DNA of 64,000 nucleotides from Chelativorans sp. AA-79 (GTDB lineage Bacteria > Pseudomonadota > Alphaproteobacteria > Rhizobiales > Rhizobiaceae): the NCBI RefSeq assembly GCF_029457495.1, contig NZ_CP120361.1, positions 2,558,001-2,622,000 of the forward strand. Reading direction: 5' to 3'. The number at the start of each line of letters is the position of its first letter. The first letter of the stretch is position 1. A program made the position numbers and the translations under genes. Below, in pieces: positions 44,284-52,458 of the stretch. Under the pieces are notes generated by a model. That model was given only the letters and a program-made list of their open reading frames with translations, searched no databases and was not told the origin of the DNA.

Positions 44284-45843
44284 TCAGGCGAGCAGATGAA
44301 GCGCGAAGAAGATCCCCGCGGCGAGCACGGCCGATGCCGGCACGGTCAGCACCCAGGCGGCAACGATGGTGCGCACATGGGCGCGCCGGACGAGCTTGCG
44401 CCTGGTGACCTCCTCCCGCGAAAGGCCGGCGGCGAGTTCCTCGTCCTCCTCGCCACCAGACGGCTGCGCCCGTTTCGCGGTTTTGCCGGCACCGCCGTTT
44501 TTCGAGCGTGCATATTTCCGTTCGATATAGGCGCGACGGCGCTTCGAGCGGGCGGTGTACCACTCGCGGAAGAAGCCGACGCCGAAGACCGCACCGACCG
44601 CCGTATGCGTCGAACTGATCGGCAGGCCGAGCCCGGAGGCGATGATGACGGTGAGCGCGGCCGACAGCGCCACGCAGAAGGCGCGCATCGGGTTGAGCTT
44701 CGTGATCTGCTCGCCAACCATGCGGATGAGCTTCGGGCCGAAGAGGAGGAGGCCGAGCGAGATGCCGAGCGCGCCGATGATCATCACCCAGTGCGGGATG
44801 AAGACCGCGGTGGACACGGTCTCGGCCTGCGCGGTGAAGACGATGGCGGCCAGCGGGCCGACCGCGTTCGCCACATCGTTGGCGCCATGTGCAAAGGACA
44901 GGAGTGCTGCCGAGATGACGAGAGGTATGTTGAACAGGCGGCGCAGCGACTGATTCCGGTTCTCCATGCCCTGCGACTGATGGTGCACGTGGACATGCGA
45001 CACCGCCCAGGCGACGGCAAATGCGGTGAGCCCCAGAAGCGCGGCCGTAAAGCCGGAGACGGGAAGCACCTGCCGCAGCCCCTTCGTCACCAGATAGGCG
45101 GTGAAAGAGCCGGCCATGACGGCGATGAGGAGCGGAACCCAGCGCCGTGCGGCGCTGATCTTGTCATCCTGGTAGATGATCATTGTCTTGACGAAGGCCA
45201 GGAAGGCTGCCGCCACCACGCCGCCGACCACGGGGGAGACAACCCAGCTCACGGCGATCTGCGCCATCATCGTCCAGTCGACGGAGGAGAAGCCGGCCGC
45301 CGCGATGCCCGCGCCGGTGACGCCGCCGACGACCGCATGGGTGGTCGATACCGGCGCGCCGATCCAGGTGGCGAGGTTCACCCAAAGGGCGGAGGAGATA
45401 AGCGCCGCGAACATGGCCCGCACGAATATGCTGGGATCGCCCACGGCTTCCGGCGCGATGATGCCCTTGGAGATGGTGTCGACAACGTCCCCGCCGGCAA
45501 TCAACGCACCCGCGCTCTCGAAGACAGCGGCGATGAGGAGGGCGAGGCCCAGGGTCATGGCGCGGGCGCCGACCGCGGGGCCCACATTGTTGGCGACGTC
45601 GTTGGCGCCGATATTGAGCGCCATGTAGGCACCCACCGCCGCCGCCGCGACGATCACCACCGCGCCGGGCTCGCCGAAGACGTAGAAGGAAGCGAAGATG
45701 GAAGCCAGCGCCAGGAAGAGAAGCGCCAGGCCGGGGCCGACGAGCCGGCGCGCAACGAGGCTCGTCGCCTCCTCCACATGGACGAGCTTGTCCAGGTCCT
45801 TGTCGAGCGTCTGCTTTTTTGTTCGGACTGAACTATCTGTCAT
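44284..45843 (-). CDS. Low-affinity inorganic phosphate transporter (Pit family)
   Basis: A 519-residue membrane protein with the duplicated PiT signature: NIGANDVANNVGPAVGARAM in the first half and HGANDVANAVGPLAAIVFTA in the second, plus GAPVSTTHAVVGGVTGAGIA and LPISSTHTAVGAVFGVGF. A long cytoplasmic loop is charged (SKRRRAYIERKYARSKNGGA). Pit proteins import phosphate as a metal-phosphate complex driven by the proton gradient. It is monocistronic by context. Confidence 0.92.
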   Translation of the reverse strand: MTDSSVRTKKQTLDKDLDKLVHVEEATSLVARRLVGPGLALLFLALASIFASFYVFGEPGAVVIVAAAAVGAYMALNIGANDVANNVGPAVGARAMTLGLALLIAAVFESAGALIAGGDVVDTISKGIIAPEAVGDPSIFVRAMFAALISSALWVNLATWIGAPVSTTHAVVGGVTGAGIAAAGFSSVDWTMMAQIAVSWVVSPVVGGVVAAAFLAFVKTMIIYQDDKISAARRWVPLLIAVMAGSFTAYLVTKGLRQVLPVSGFTAALLGLTAFAVAWAVSHVHVHHQSQGMENRNQSLRRLFNIPLVISAALLSFAHGANDVANAVGPLAAIVFTAQAETVSTAVFIPHWVMIIGALGISLGLLLFGPKLIRMVGEQITKLNPMRAFCVALSAALTVIIASGLGLPISSTHTAVGAVFGVGFFREWYTARSKRRRAYIERKYARSKNGGAGKTAKRAQPSGGEEDEELAAGLSREEVTRRKLVRRAHVRTIVAAWVLTVPASAVLAAGIFFALHLLA

Positions 45844-45958
45844 CGGCTGCTATCGGTCACGGGTATCGCAGCTGTAACCGCGTCACCACCGTTTTGGGTC
45901 CCGATAGGGAATAGAGCCGCAAGACACAAGCGCAACCGGTAAAACCGCCCGCCGCCTC

Positions 45959-46447
45959 TCAGGCGGCGATTTCCCGTGGATTACCCTCGAACGCGTCGAG
46001 CAGGCGGGAAAGATCGGGCTCGGCGACCAGTTGCGCCGCCTCCCGGGGAGGGAACCAGCGGCGTGTCCGCTGCTTCTTCTCTGGCCAGCGCTTCGCCTCG
46101 CGCGTCACCGCCAGCGGAATGACCGCGACCTCGCAGCGCCAGCGCAAGCCGGAGGGCATCTGCTTGCCGTAGAAATAGCGGCCGATCTCGTCGTCGGCCG
46201 CGGTGCCTTCCACGCCCGCTTCCTCCAGCGCCTCGCGGCTGGCGGTCTCGGCGAGCGTTTCCCACCCCTCCGGCCAGCCCTTCGGCAGGACCCACCGTCC
46301 CGTGTCGCGGCTCGTGATCAGCAGCACCTCGACATCGGCACCTTTTTTCCGCCAGGGCAGGGCGGCGGCCTGCACGCGGGGAGGATTGCCCCCGAAGAGC
46401 TGCCGAAGCCGCTCCAAGATGTTCAATCGCTCGATCCCGCTGATCAT
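45959..46447 (-). CDS. NUDIX hydrolase
   Basis: A 162-residue protein with a full Nudix box: GWPEGWETLAETASREALEE followed by AGVEG (G-x5-E-x7-R-E-A-x-E-E-x-G). WVLPKGWPEGWE and WFPPREAAQLVAEPDLSRLL frame it. This arrangement occurs in DIPP-like (diphosphoinositol/diadenosine polyphosphate) hydrolases of alphaproteobacteria. Substrate is not defined by the sequence. Confidence 0.88.
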   Translation of the reverse strand: MISGIERLNILERLRQLFGGNPPRVQAAALPWRKKGADVEVLLITSRDTGRWVLPKGWPEGWETLAETASREALEEAGVEGTAADDEIGRYFYGKQMPSGLRWRCEVAVIPLAVTREAKRWPEKKQRTRRWFPPREAAQLVAEPDLSRLLDAFEGNPREIAA

Positions 46448-46569
46448 CTTCCGCTGTCACCTCGCCGTTGCGATGAGTCTCTGGGAAGGAAAGATAAGCG
46501 TCCCGGCGCAATAGGCAAATAAACGCGAGTAGACTTTTCGTGTAGACGTCCGGGCAGGTGAGAGGATGC

Positions 46570-47067
46570 TCAGCCCGCCTCGCCCTCGGCGATCGGCTTC
46601 TGATAGGAGAATCCGAGGTCCCAAGGGAAATAGATCCAGGTATCCTGCGAGACCTCCGTGATGAAGGTATCGACCAGCGGCCGGCCCTTGGGCTTGGCAT
46701 AGACGGTGGCGAAATGGGCCTTGGGCATCATGGCGCGCACGATGCCGGCGGTCTTGCCCGTGTCGGTGAGGTCGTCGACGATCAGGATGTCCTTGCCGTC
46801 GTCTTCGAGGAGGGCGGGGGAGATCTCCTTCAGGACCTTCAGTTCGCCCTGTTCACTGTAGTCGTGATAGGAGGCGATGCAGACGGTCTCGATCAGGCGG
46901 ATGCCGAGCTCGCGCGCGATGACGGCCGCGGGCACCAGCCCGCCGCGGGTGATGCACACGATCGCCTTCCAGCGCCCGTTGGTGCCGGCCAGCCGCCAGG
47001 CGAGCGCGCGCGCGTCGCGATGGAATTGATCCCACGAGACGGGAAATGCTTTTTCAGGAAGGGACAT
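46570..47067 (-). CDS. gpt: Xanthine(-guanine) phosphoribosyltransferase
   Basis: A 165-residue purine salvage enzyme. The PRPP-binding motif is [17 protein letters not shown]; other Gpt blocks are [20 protein letters not shown] and [13 protein letters not shown] at the C-terminus. It converts xanthine, guanine or hypoxanthine plus PRPP to the nucleotide. The ATG at 47067 has AGGAG nine bases upstream; a GTG six bases earlier is too close to it. Confidence 0.92.
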   Translation of the reverse strand: MSLPEKAFPVSWDQFHRDARALAWRLAGTNGRWKAIVCITRGGLVPAAVIARELGIRLIETVCIASYHDYSEQGELKVLKEISPALLEDDGKDILIVDDLTDTGKTAGIVRAMMPKAHFATVYAKPKGRPLVDTFITEVSQDTWIYFPWDLGFSYQKPIAEGEAG

Positions 47068-47212
47068 ACGCACGCACTCCTCAGCCAGCCGGGCCGTGCC
47101 GGAATGCCGGGGGAATTAGCCGGAAAAGGAGGGAAAGCGCAAGAGCGGCCCGCTTCATGGGAACCGAGGTCCTGCGGATGCGTAGAAGGCTGAAGAATGC
47201 GGAGATCCTGCC

Positions 47213-47713
47213 ATGCTCCCAGCCCTTCAAGTGCTCGCCATCATCTTTGCAGCCGCCGCAATGGCTCTTTCGCTCGCCCATGCACTGGAATTGCCGGGAA
47301 AGATGCGGCTTTCGAAGGAGGAATATCTTGCTGTCCAGCCGATCTATTATCCGGGCTTCACGATCGGCGGCCTGGCCGAACCCATCGGCATCTTGCTGAC
47401 CGGAATGCTGCTGTTTTTCCTGCCCGCGGGTAGCGTGGTCTTCTGGCTCACCGCAGCGGCATTGCTGGCCTTGGCCGCCATGCACGCGGCCTACTGGCTG
47501 CTGACGCATCCGGTGAACAATTTCTGGCTCAAGGATTTCGAGCTAGACGGGTCCGCAGCGCGCTTCTTCGCTGTGGGTGCGGGGGGCGGAAAAGGAAGCG
47601 GGAACGCGGCCCGATGGACGGACCTGCGCGACCGCTGGGAGTTCTCCCATGTGGTGCGGGCAGCCCTGGGATTGGCGGGCCTCGCCCTCCTTGCGACCTC
47701 CGCCGCCCTTTGA
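47213..47713 (+). CDS. Membrane protein, DUF1772-like
   Basis: A 166-residue protein with about four hydrophobic segments (LQVLAIIFAAAAMALSLAHA, IGILLTGMLLFFLPAG, WLTAAALLALAAMHAAYWLL, AALGLAGLALLATSAAL). YWLLTHPVNNFWLKD between helices resembles the HPVN motif of DUF1772/anthrone-oxygenase-like proteins. Function is unknown. It ends 11 bp from the convergent UspA gene. Confidence 0.65.
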   Translation: MLPALQVLAIIFAAAAMALSLAHALELPGKMRLSKEEYLAVQPIYYPGFTIGGLAEPIGILLTGMLLFFLPAGSVVFWLTAAALLALAAMHAAYWLLTHPVNNFWLKDFELDGSAARFFAVGAGGGKGSGNAARWTDLRDRWEFSHVVRAALGLAGLALLATSAAL

Positions 47714-47724
47714 CGCCTCGACGC

Positions 47725-48567
47725 TCAATGCGACATGAAGGTGGGCACCGTCATCGACTGGAGCGCGCTGCGCGTGACGCCGCCGAAGACGAACTCGGAA
47801 ACCCGCGAGCGGCCGAACGCGCCCATGACGAGGAGGTCGGCGCCCGAATCGGCCAGACGGTTGGCGATCACGTCCGCATGGGAAAGGCCGGTCGACTGTT
47901 CGCCCCGCATGGTCACGTCGATGCCGTGACGGGCGAGCGCGGCCGAGATCGCTGCGCCGGCGACCTCGGCGTCCTGCTCCAGCGTGTCGCGGGGGTCGAC
48001 CGTCAGGACCTCGATTTTCCCCGCCTGCTTCATGAGCGGCAAGGCGTCGAAGGCCGCCCGTGCGGCCTGTTTGCTGCCGTTCCAGGCCAGAAGCACTTTC
48101 TTGAACGGCTCCGACCGGCCCGAAAAGGTGTAAGGCACGAGGAGCAGCGGACGGCCCGTGTTGAAGAGGAGCGCCTCCACATCCGCCACGCGCTGAGAAT
48201 CGGCATCCGGATCGTTCTGCTGCGCGATCACCAGATCGGCAGAGCGCGCGCTTTCGATGCCCGAGATGGCCGCGTCCCCCGAAGCGCTGTCGAAGCCGCG
48301 CCACTCGTGCATCACGCCCTCGGCCCCGGCGCGCTCGTCGAAGAATGCCCGCAGTTCCTCGTGGCGGCGGCGTGATTCATCCTGCATGAGGATGGTGAAG
48401 TCGGCCGATGGCCCGCCCATGGGCGAGGCGAGCGCGATGGGGAGCGCTTCGGCATGGAGGCCGATCACGCGGCTTCCTTCGCGCCCGGCGAAGGGCAGGG
48501 CGAAGTCCAGCACCCGTCGGGCGTCCGCGTGGCTCTGCAGGATCACAAGCACTGTCTTGTAGGTCAT
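47725..48567 (-). CDS. Universal stress protein, tandem UspA type
   Basis: A 280-residue protein with two Usp-like halves. The N-terminal half is degenerate (TVLVILQSHADARRVLDFAL). The C-terminal half has VLLAWNGSKQAARAAFDALP and the ATP-binding motif GAFGRSRVSEFVFGGVTRS, in the G-2x-G-9x-G-(S/T) style. Tandem USPs are induced under stress and may bind ATP. It is a single gene by context. Confidence 0.87.
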   Translation of the reverse strand: MTYKTVLVILQSHADARRVLDFALPFAGREGSRVIGLHAEALPIALASPMGGPSADFTILMQDESRRRHEELRAFFDERAGAEGVMHEWRGFDSASGDAAISGIESARSADLVIAQQNDPDADSQRVADVEALLFNTGRPLLLVPYTFSGRSEPFKKVLLAWNGSKQAARAAFDALPLMKQAGKIEVLTVDPRDTLEQDAEVAGAAISAALARHGIDVTMRGEQSTGLSHADVIANRLADSGADLLVMGAFGRSRVSEFVFGGVTRSALQSMTVPTFMSH

Positions 48568-48617
48568 GGGAAACCTCCTTCGCTTTCTTGAGGGCGCAGG
48601 GAATCAATGATCGAGGG

Positions 48618-49358
48618 TCAACTCCGTTGCAAGAGACGATCGAGCATCTCCTCGATCGCGGTCTTGGCCGCCTGCAGCGCGGCCTCGGAGCGCGAGCGCA
48701 CGACGAGCTCGGTCCAGAACTTCCCGTCCATATATTTGGGGTAGGAGCCGATGACCGTATCGGGGTGTGCCTCCTGGATCTCGCCGAGCGGGCCGCCGAT
48801 CGTGCCTTCGGGAAGCGGCGAGGGAATGGAGACGGACAGGAGCTTCACGCCGGTCTTCAGCGTCGGCACCACATTGTCGAGCATGGCCTGGAAGATGGAG
48901 GGCACGCCCGCCATCACGAAAACGTTACCGATTGAGAAGCCCGGAGCGACGGAGATGGGGTTGCCGATATGCGCGGCGCCCCGCGGCATGCGCGCCATGC
49001 GCTTGCGCGCCTCGTTGAACGCGATGCCGCGCGCGGCATAATGGTCCTCCAGCAGCTTATAGGCGGCCGCATCGTACTCGCAGGGCACGCCGAAGGCGGC
49101 TGCGACCGCGTCCGCGGTGATGTCGTCATGGGTGGGACCGATGCCGCCGGTGGTGAAGACATAGGTGACGCGCGCGCGCAGCGCGTTCACGGCCTCCACG
49201 ATCGCCGGCTGATCGTCCGGCACGATGCGCACTTCCTTGAGGTCTATGCCTGCGGCGGACATCATGTCCGCGAGGTGGCCGATATTCCTGTCCTTGGTGC
49301 GCCCCGAGAGGATCTCGTCGCCGATCACCACCATCGCGGCCGTTACAATTTCGCTCAT
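48618..49358 (-). CDS. CinA N-terminal/MoaB-Mog-like molybdopterin-binding domain protein
   Basis: A 246-residue protein with VIGDEILSGRTKDRNIGHLA, FTTGGIGPTHDDITADAVAA and the late GVPSIFQAMLDNVVPTL, the MoCF/CinA-N pattern. It lacks the C-terminal deamidase domain of full CinA (about 410 residues). Members hydrolyse ADP-ribose or bind molybdopterin; the role here is open. The ATG at 49358 is preferred over an upstream start because the domain begins there. Confidence 0.82.
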   Translation of the reverse strand: MSEIVTAAMVVIGDEILSGRTKDRNIGHLADMMSAAGIDLKEVRIVPDDQPAIVEAVNALRARVTYVFTTGGIGPTHDDITADAVAAAFGVPCEYDAAAYKLLEDHYAARGIAFNEARKRMARMPRGAAHIGNPISVAPGFSIGNVFVMAGVPSIFQAMLDNVVPTLKTGVKLLSVSIPSPLPEGTIGGPLGEIQEAHPDTVIGSYPKYMDGKFWTELVVRSRSEAALQAAKTAIEEMLDRLLQRS

Positions 49359-49534
49359 AGCGCGTTCTTCCCGTTGATGATCGTCAGATACCCTCATTGC
49401 CGGAGCGCGGCAATGGAGGGCCAACGGTGAACAGTGTGTCCGGCAAAGCGGATGGTTTATTTGATCGGTACATCGCCTAGATCAGGGGCGGGCGGTGCGG
49501 CTATGCCGTCCTCTTCTGCAAGGAGCATGACCAA

Positions 49535-50134
49535 ATGGCAAAGATACTCGTTCTCTACTATTCGAGTTGGGGGCATATGGAAGCGATGGCGAAGGCGGCG
49601 GCCGAAGGCGCGCGCGAAGCCGGCGCCGACGTGACCGTCAAACGCGTGCCGGAGTTGGTGCCGGAAGAGGTGGCCAGGCAGGCGCACTACAAGCTCGACC
49701 AGGAAGCGCCGATCGCCACGCCGCTGGAACTTGCCGACTATGACGGCTTCATCTTCGGCATCTCCACGCGATACGGAATGATGGCCGCGCAGCTCAAGAA
49801 TTTCCTCGACCAGACCGGACCGCTCTGGGCCGAGGGCAAGCTCATCGACAAGCCGGCGACGGTGATGTCCTCCACGGCGACCCAGCATGGCGGCGCGGAG
49901 CTGGCGCTGGCCTCCACCCAGCTTGCCCTGCAGCATCATGGCATGATCATCGTGCCGCTCTCCTATGCCTATCAGGATCAGATGGGTAACGACACCGTGC
50001 GTGGCGGCGCGCCCTACGGCATGACGACCACCACCAACAGCGACGGCTCGCGCATGCCCTCCGCGCAGGAACTCGAAGGCGCGAAGTTCCAGGGCAAGCG
50101 GCTGGCCGAGATCACGGCCAAGCTCGTCGGCTAG
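49535..50134 (+). CDS. wrbA: NAD(P)H:quinone oxidoreductase, WrbA family
   Basis: A 199-residue flavodoxin-fold enzyme. FMN-binding blocks are [60 protein letters not shown] and [18 protein letters not shown], as in WrbA. It catalyses two-electron reduction of quinones, limiting oxidative stress. AAGGAGCATGACCAA upstream supports the ATG. Confidence 0.93.
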   Translation: MAKILVLYYSSWGHMEAMAKAAAEGAREAGADVTVKRVPELVPEEVARQAHYKLDQEAPIATPLELADYDGFIFGISTRYGMMAAQLKNFLDQTGPLWAEGKLIDKPATVMSSTATQHGGAELALASTQLALQHHGMIIVPLSYAYQDQMGNDTVRGGAPYGMTTTTNSDGSRMPSAQELEGAKFQGKRLAEITAKLVG

Positions 50135-50207
50135 TCGGCGCGACCCTCCGCCGCCCGCTTCCCACTTCACGAACCAGGGCAGCCGTGCCTCGAGATCCGG
50201 GGTACGG

Positions 50208-50239
50208 ACGCAAAACGGCCCGCGCGGGCGCGGGCCGTT
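50208..50239 (-). terminator. Terminator hairpin between wrbA and the glycine-rich gene
   Basis: A perfect 10-bp stem AACGGCCCGC / GCGGGCCGTT (50214-50223 and 50230-50239) with a 6-nt loop. On the minus strand it is followed by a short T-run (GTTTTGCG). It lies between convergent genes and may act in both directions. Confidence 0.7.
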
Positions 50240-50256
50240 CCTGAAGGATAGAGCTT

Positions 50257-51123
50257 TTAGCGGCTTGCCATCTGCAGCAGACGGCAGAGCTCCACGAGGT
50301 TGCGCTCGTAGCTTGCCGGGCTGGACAGGATGCCGCGGCAAAGCTTCTTGTTGCGCCGGAGTTCCTCGTCGGACATGCCAGCCACGAGGCTGCGGATGGC
50401 GCCGTTGCCGCCGACCCCGCCGCCGTTGCCGGCACTCGGCCCGCCGGGGCCACCCGGACCGCTCGGACCGCCGGGACCACCCGGACCGCCGGGACCGCTC
50501 GGACCACCCGGTCCACAGGGGCCGCTGGCGCAACTCGCCGGAGGATTGGTGCCGCCGCCGAGGCTGATGTCGATATCGGCGTCGATCAGGCTGGAGCCAC
50601 CGACATTGGCGCCGACGCTGGCATTGAGGCCGTTGCTGCCGCCGATGCCCACATTGGCATCGGCATCGACGAGGCCGGTGGAGCCGCCGACCTTGGCGTC
50701 GACACCCGCATTGACGCCGTCGGTCCCGCCGATCGAGAGAGCGGTGTTGGAATCCAGCAAGGAGCCTCCGCCGCCAAGTACGCCGCCGCCTCCGCCGAGC
50801 ACCCCGCCAAGTACGCCGCCTCCGCCGCCGTTCAGCACGCCGCCGTCGCCGAACAGCGATCCGCCGCCGATCGTGTTGTTGCTGCTGGCCTGAATGCCGC
50901 CGAGATCGACGCCGACGTCGGCGTCGAGGCCGCCGTTGTCGTTGCCGCCGAGGCTGACGCTGGCGATACCGAGATCGATACCGAACCCGCCGTCGCTGCC
51001 GCCAAGGCTCCCGCCACCGAGTCCCCCGCCGCCGAGATCAAGGGCGGACGCAGACGTTGCGAGGCCGAGCGCCAGCGCGCCGCCTGCGATCGTCGTGAGT
51101 ATTGCAGTTGTTGACCTGAGCAT
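50257..51123 (-). CDS. Secreted glycine-rich, collagen-like protein
   Basis: A 288-residue protein with signal peptide (ILTTIAGGALALGLATSASA). The mature region is dominated by Gly/Asp/Asn-rich imperfect repeats of about 14-18 residues (GVDAKVGGSTGLVDADANVG style). Then comes a Pro-Gly collagen-like tract (units GPGGPS/GPGGPGG) and a C-terminal globular tail with two cysteines (DEELRRNKKLCRGIL, LVELCRLLQMAS). AGAGGAGGCGACC precedes the ATG. The repeats suggest a surface or matrix protein. Directly upstream is a GTTAAC-N4-GTTAAC motif (51138-51153) in the leader or promoter. Confidence 0.75.
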   Translation of the reverse strand: MLRSTTAILTTIAGGALALGLATSASALDLGGGGLGGGSLGGSDGGFGIDLGIASVSLGGNDNGGLDADVGVDLGGIQASSNNTIGGGSLFGDGGVLNGGGGGVLGGVLGGGGGVLGGGGSLLDSNTALSIGGTDGVNAGVDAKVGGSTGLVDADANVGIGGSNGLNASVGANVGGSSLIDADIDISLGGGTNPPASCASGPCGPGGPSGPGGPGGPGGPSGPGGPGGPSAGNGGGVGGNGAIRSLVAGMSDEELRRNKKLCRGILSSPASYERNLVELCRLLQMASR

Positions 51124-51585
51124 GGTCGCCTCCTCTTGTTAACACCTGTTAACGTAACGTGAGGTTGCAAAGATCGCCACGCACGGTTGGTTGAATCTAG
51201 TACTTTTGAGGTAGCACGAGCTACTCCTTTTGGATTAGTCACCGCGACTGCCTATCTACATTTTTCATAAACGAGGGTTACTTACTAAAATTCCAAGATT
51301 TTTCTGAGAAGAGAGATGAGCGTGATATGAGGGGCGGAGATTTCCGCGACTAGCGCGCAGAAGTTGAGAATAGGAGAATAGTGATCGCATCTTTTTCACT
51401 GCATTCCAGAATAAATAAGAAAGAACGCACGCGTGTGGACTTGCAATCGCCTGTATGAAGGCGGGTGGGCACGGGCCGAAATGGCGGGTTTCGCCGTCTC
51501 CGCAACGTCGCCGCCTGCCCTGGGCTGTGGGGCGGTGCAGAACGTTCTTGACGCAGGTTTCGCAAACCCGCAGAAGGCGAGGGGC
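51124..51585. other. Intergenic region between glycine-rich gene and tRNA-Leu
   Basis: About 460 bp with no convincing gene. It contains the promoter of the minus-strand glycine-rich gene, a GTTAAC-N4-GTTAAC motif at 51138-51153, an AT-rich stretch (51250-51430), and the tRNA promoter on the plus strand. Confidence 0.5.
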
Positions 51586-51671
51586 GCGGACGTGGCGGAA
51601 CTGGTAGACGCAAGGGACTTAAAATCCCTCGGGCTTCGCCCGTGCGGGTTCGATCCCCGCCGTCCGCACCA
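51586..51671 (+). tRNA. tRNA-Leu (UAA anticodon)
   Basis: An 86-nt class II tRNA. The acceptor stem GCGGACG (51586-51592) pairs with CGTCCGC (51661-51667), followed by A and an encoded CCA. The anticodon arm is GGGACTTAAAATCCC with anticodon TAA. A long variable arm (TCGGGCTTCGCCCGT) and the T-loop GGTTCGATCC are present. Confidence 0.95.
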
Positions 51672-52047
51672 TTTTGCCAGAGCTTTTCGACGCGGCATAT
51701 GCCGATGCCGGATAACGCAACTATGAGATGAATCCTCTGGAGAAGTTCAATTCCGGAGAGAGAGATTCTCGGGAAGTAGCCATCGGGGTGGAAGACGCCC
51801 GGCAGCTTTCTTCAGGGATGTTTAAAATTACTTCTGAAGATTAAGAATTCAGTTTCTTTGTAGTGGTAGGCCTCCGACCGAGGCGGACCATTTCCGCCGG
51901 CCAATGGGTGCGGGGCCAGATATGCGGAGCAACAACGGCGGCAAGGAACGAGCCGGCCGACGGCAGTGGTGCGGGGCGGATTGCGGACATCGGCGGATTT
52001 CATCGGGGAATGGCCGGCACATCCGGCATGCGCGGTGGTGCCAGGCG
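51672..52047. other. Intergenic region between tRNA-Leu and the TadE-like gene
   Basis: About 375 bp with no convincing gene, an AT-rich stretch near 51815-51865 likely to hold the tad promoter, and no clear repeat or terminator. Confidence 0.45.
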
Positions 52048-52458
52048 ATGCGGTTCGCCGAAAGCCGCTCGGGCGTCGCTGCGGTCGAATTCGCCATCAT
52101 AGCGCCGGTTTTCGTGCTTCTTTTCATGGGGATGGTGGCCTACGCCATCTATTTCGGCGCGATGCATTCCTTGCAGCAACTCGCGGCCGACGCGGCGCGG
52201 GCTTCGATCGCCGGCCTCGATGAGACCGAGCGCGAAAGCATCGTGACGAGCTTCCTCGACGAGAATGCCGACGGCTATGTCTTCATCAACCGCCGCAAGC
52301 TGCAGGTGGAGATCGGGGACACCGATGCCGGCACCCAGTTCGTCGTACAGCTCCGCTACAATGCGGAAGACCTGCCGATCTGGACCCTGCTCGAAGGACT
52401 GCCGCTCCCCGGCAAGACGATGTCGCGGCGTTCGACCATACGCGTGGGGGGCATCTGA
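52048..52458 (+). CDS. TadE-like pilus-assembly protein
   Basis: A 136-residue protein with the TadE opening: MRFAESRSGVAAVEFAIIAP followed by VFVLLFMGMVAYAIYFG, i.e. a prepilin-like G-V-A-A-V-E-F segment and one membrane helix. The remainder is a periplasmic domain. TadE/F are minor pseudopilins of Flp/tight-adherence pili. The ATG at 52048 is chosen because it directly precedes the helix. Its stop overlaps the next start (TGATG). Confidence 0.82.
   Translation: MRFAESRSGVAAVEFAIIAPVFVLLFMGMVAYAIYFGAMHSLQQLAADAARASIAGLDETERESIVTSFLDENADGYVFINRRKLQVEIGDTDAGTQFVVQLRYNAEDLPIWTLLEGLPLPGKTMSRRSTIRVGGI

Noticed and set aside
51586..51671. tRNA-Leu as an island attachment site
   Set aside because: No integrase gene, no repeat of the tRNA 3' end nearby, and ordinary housekeeping-type genes on both sides.
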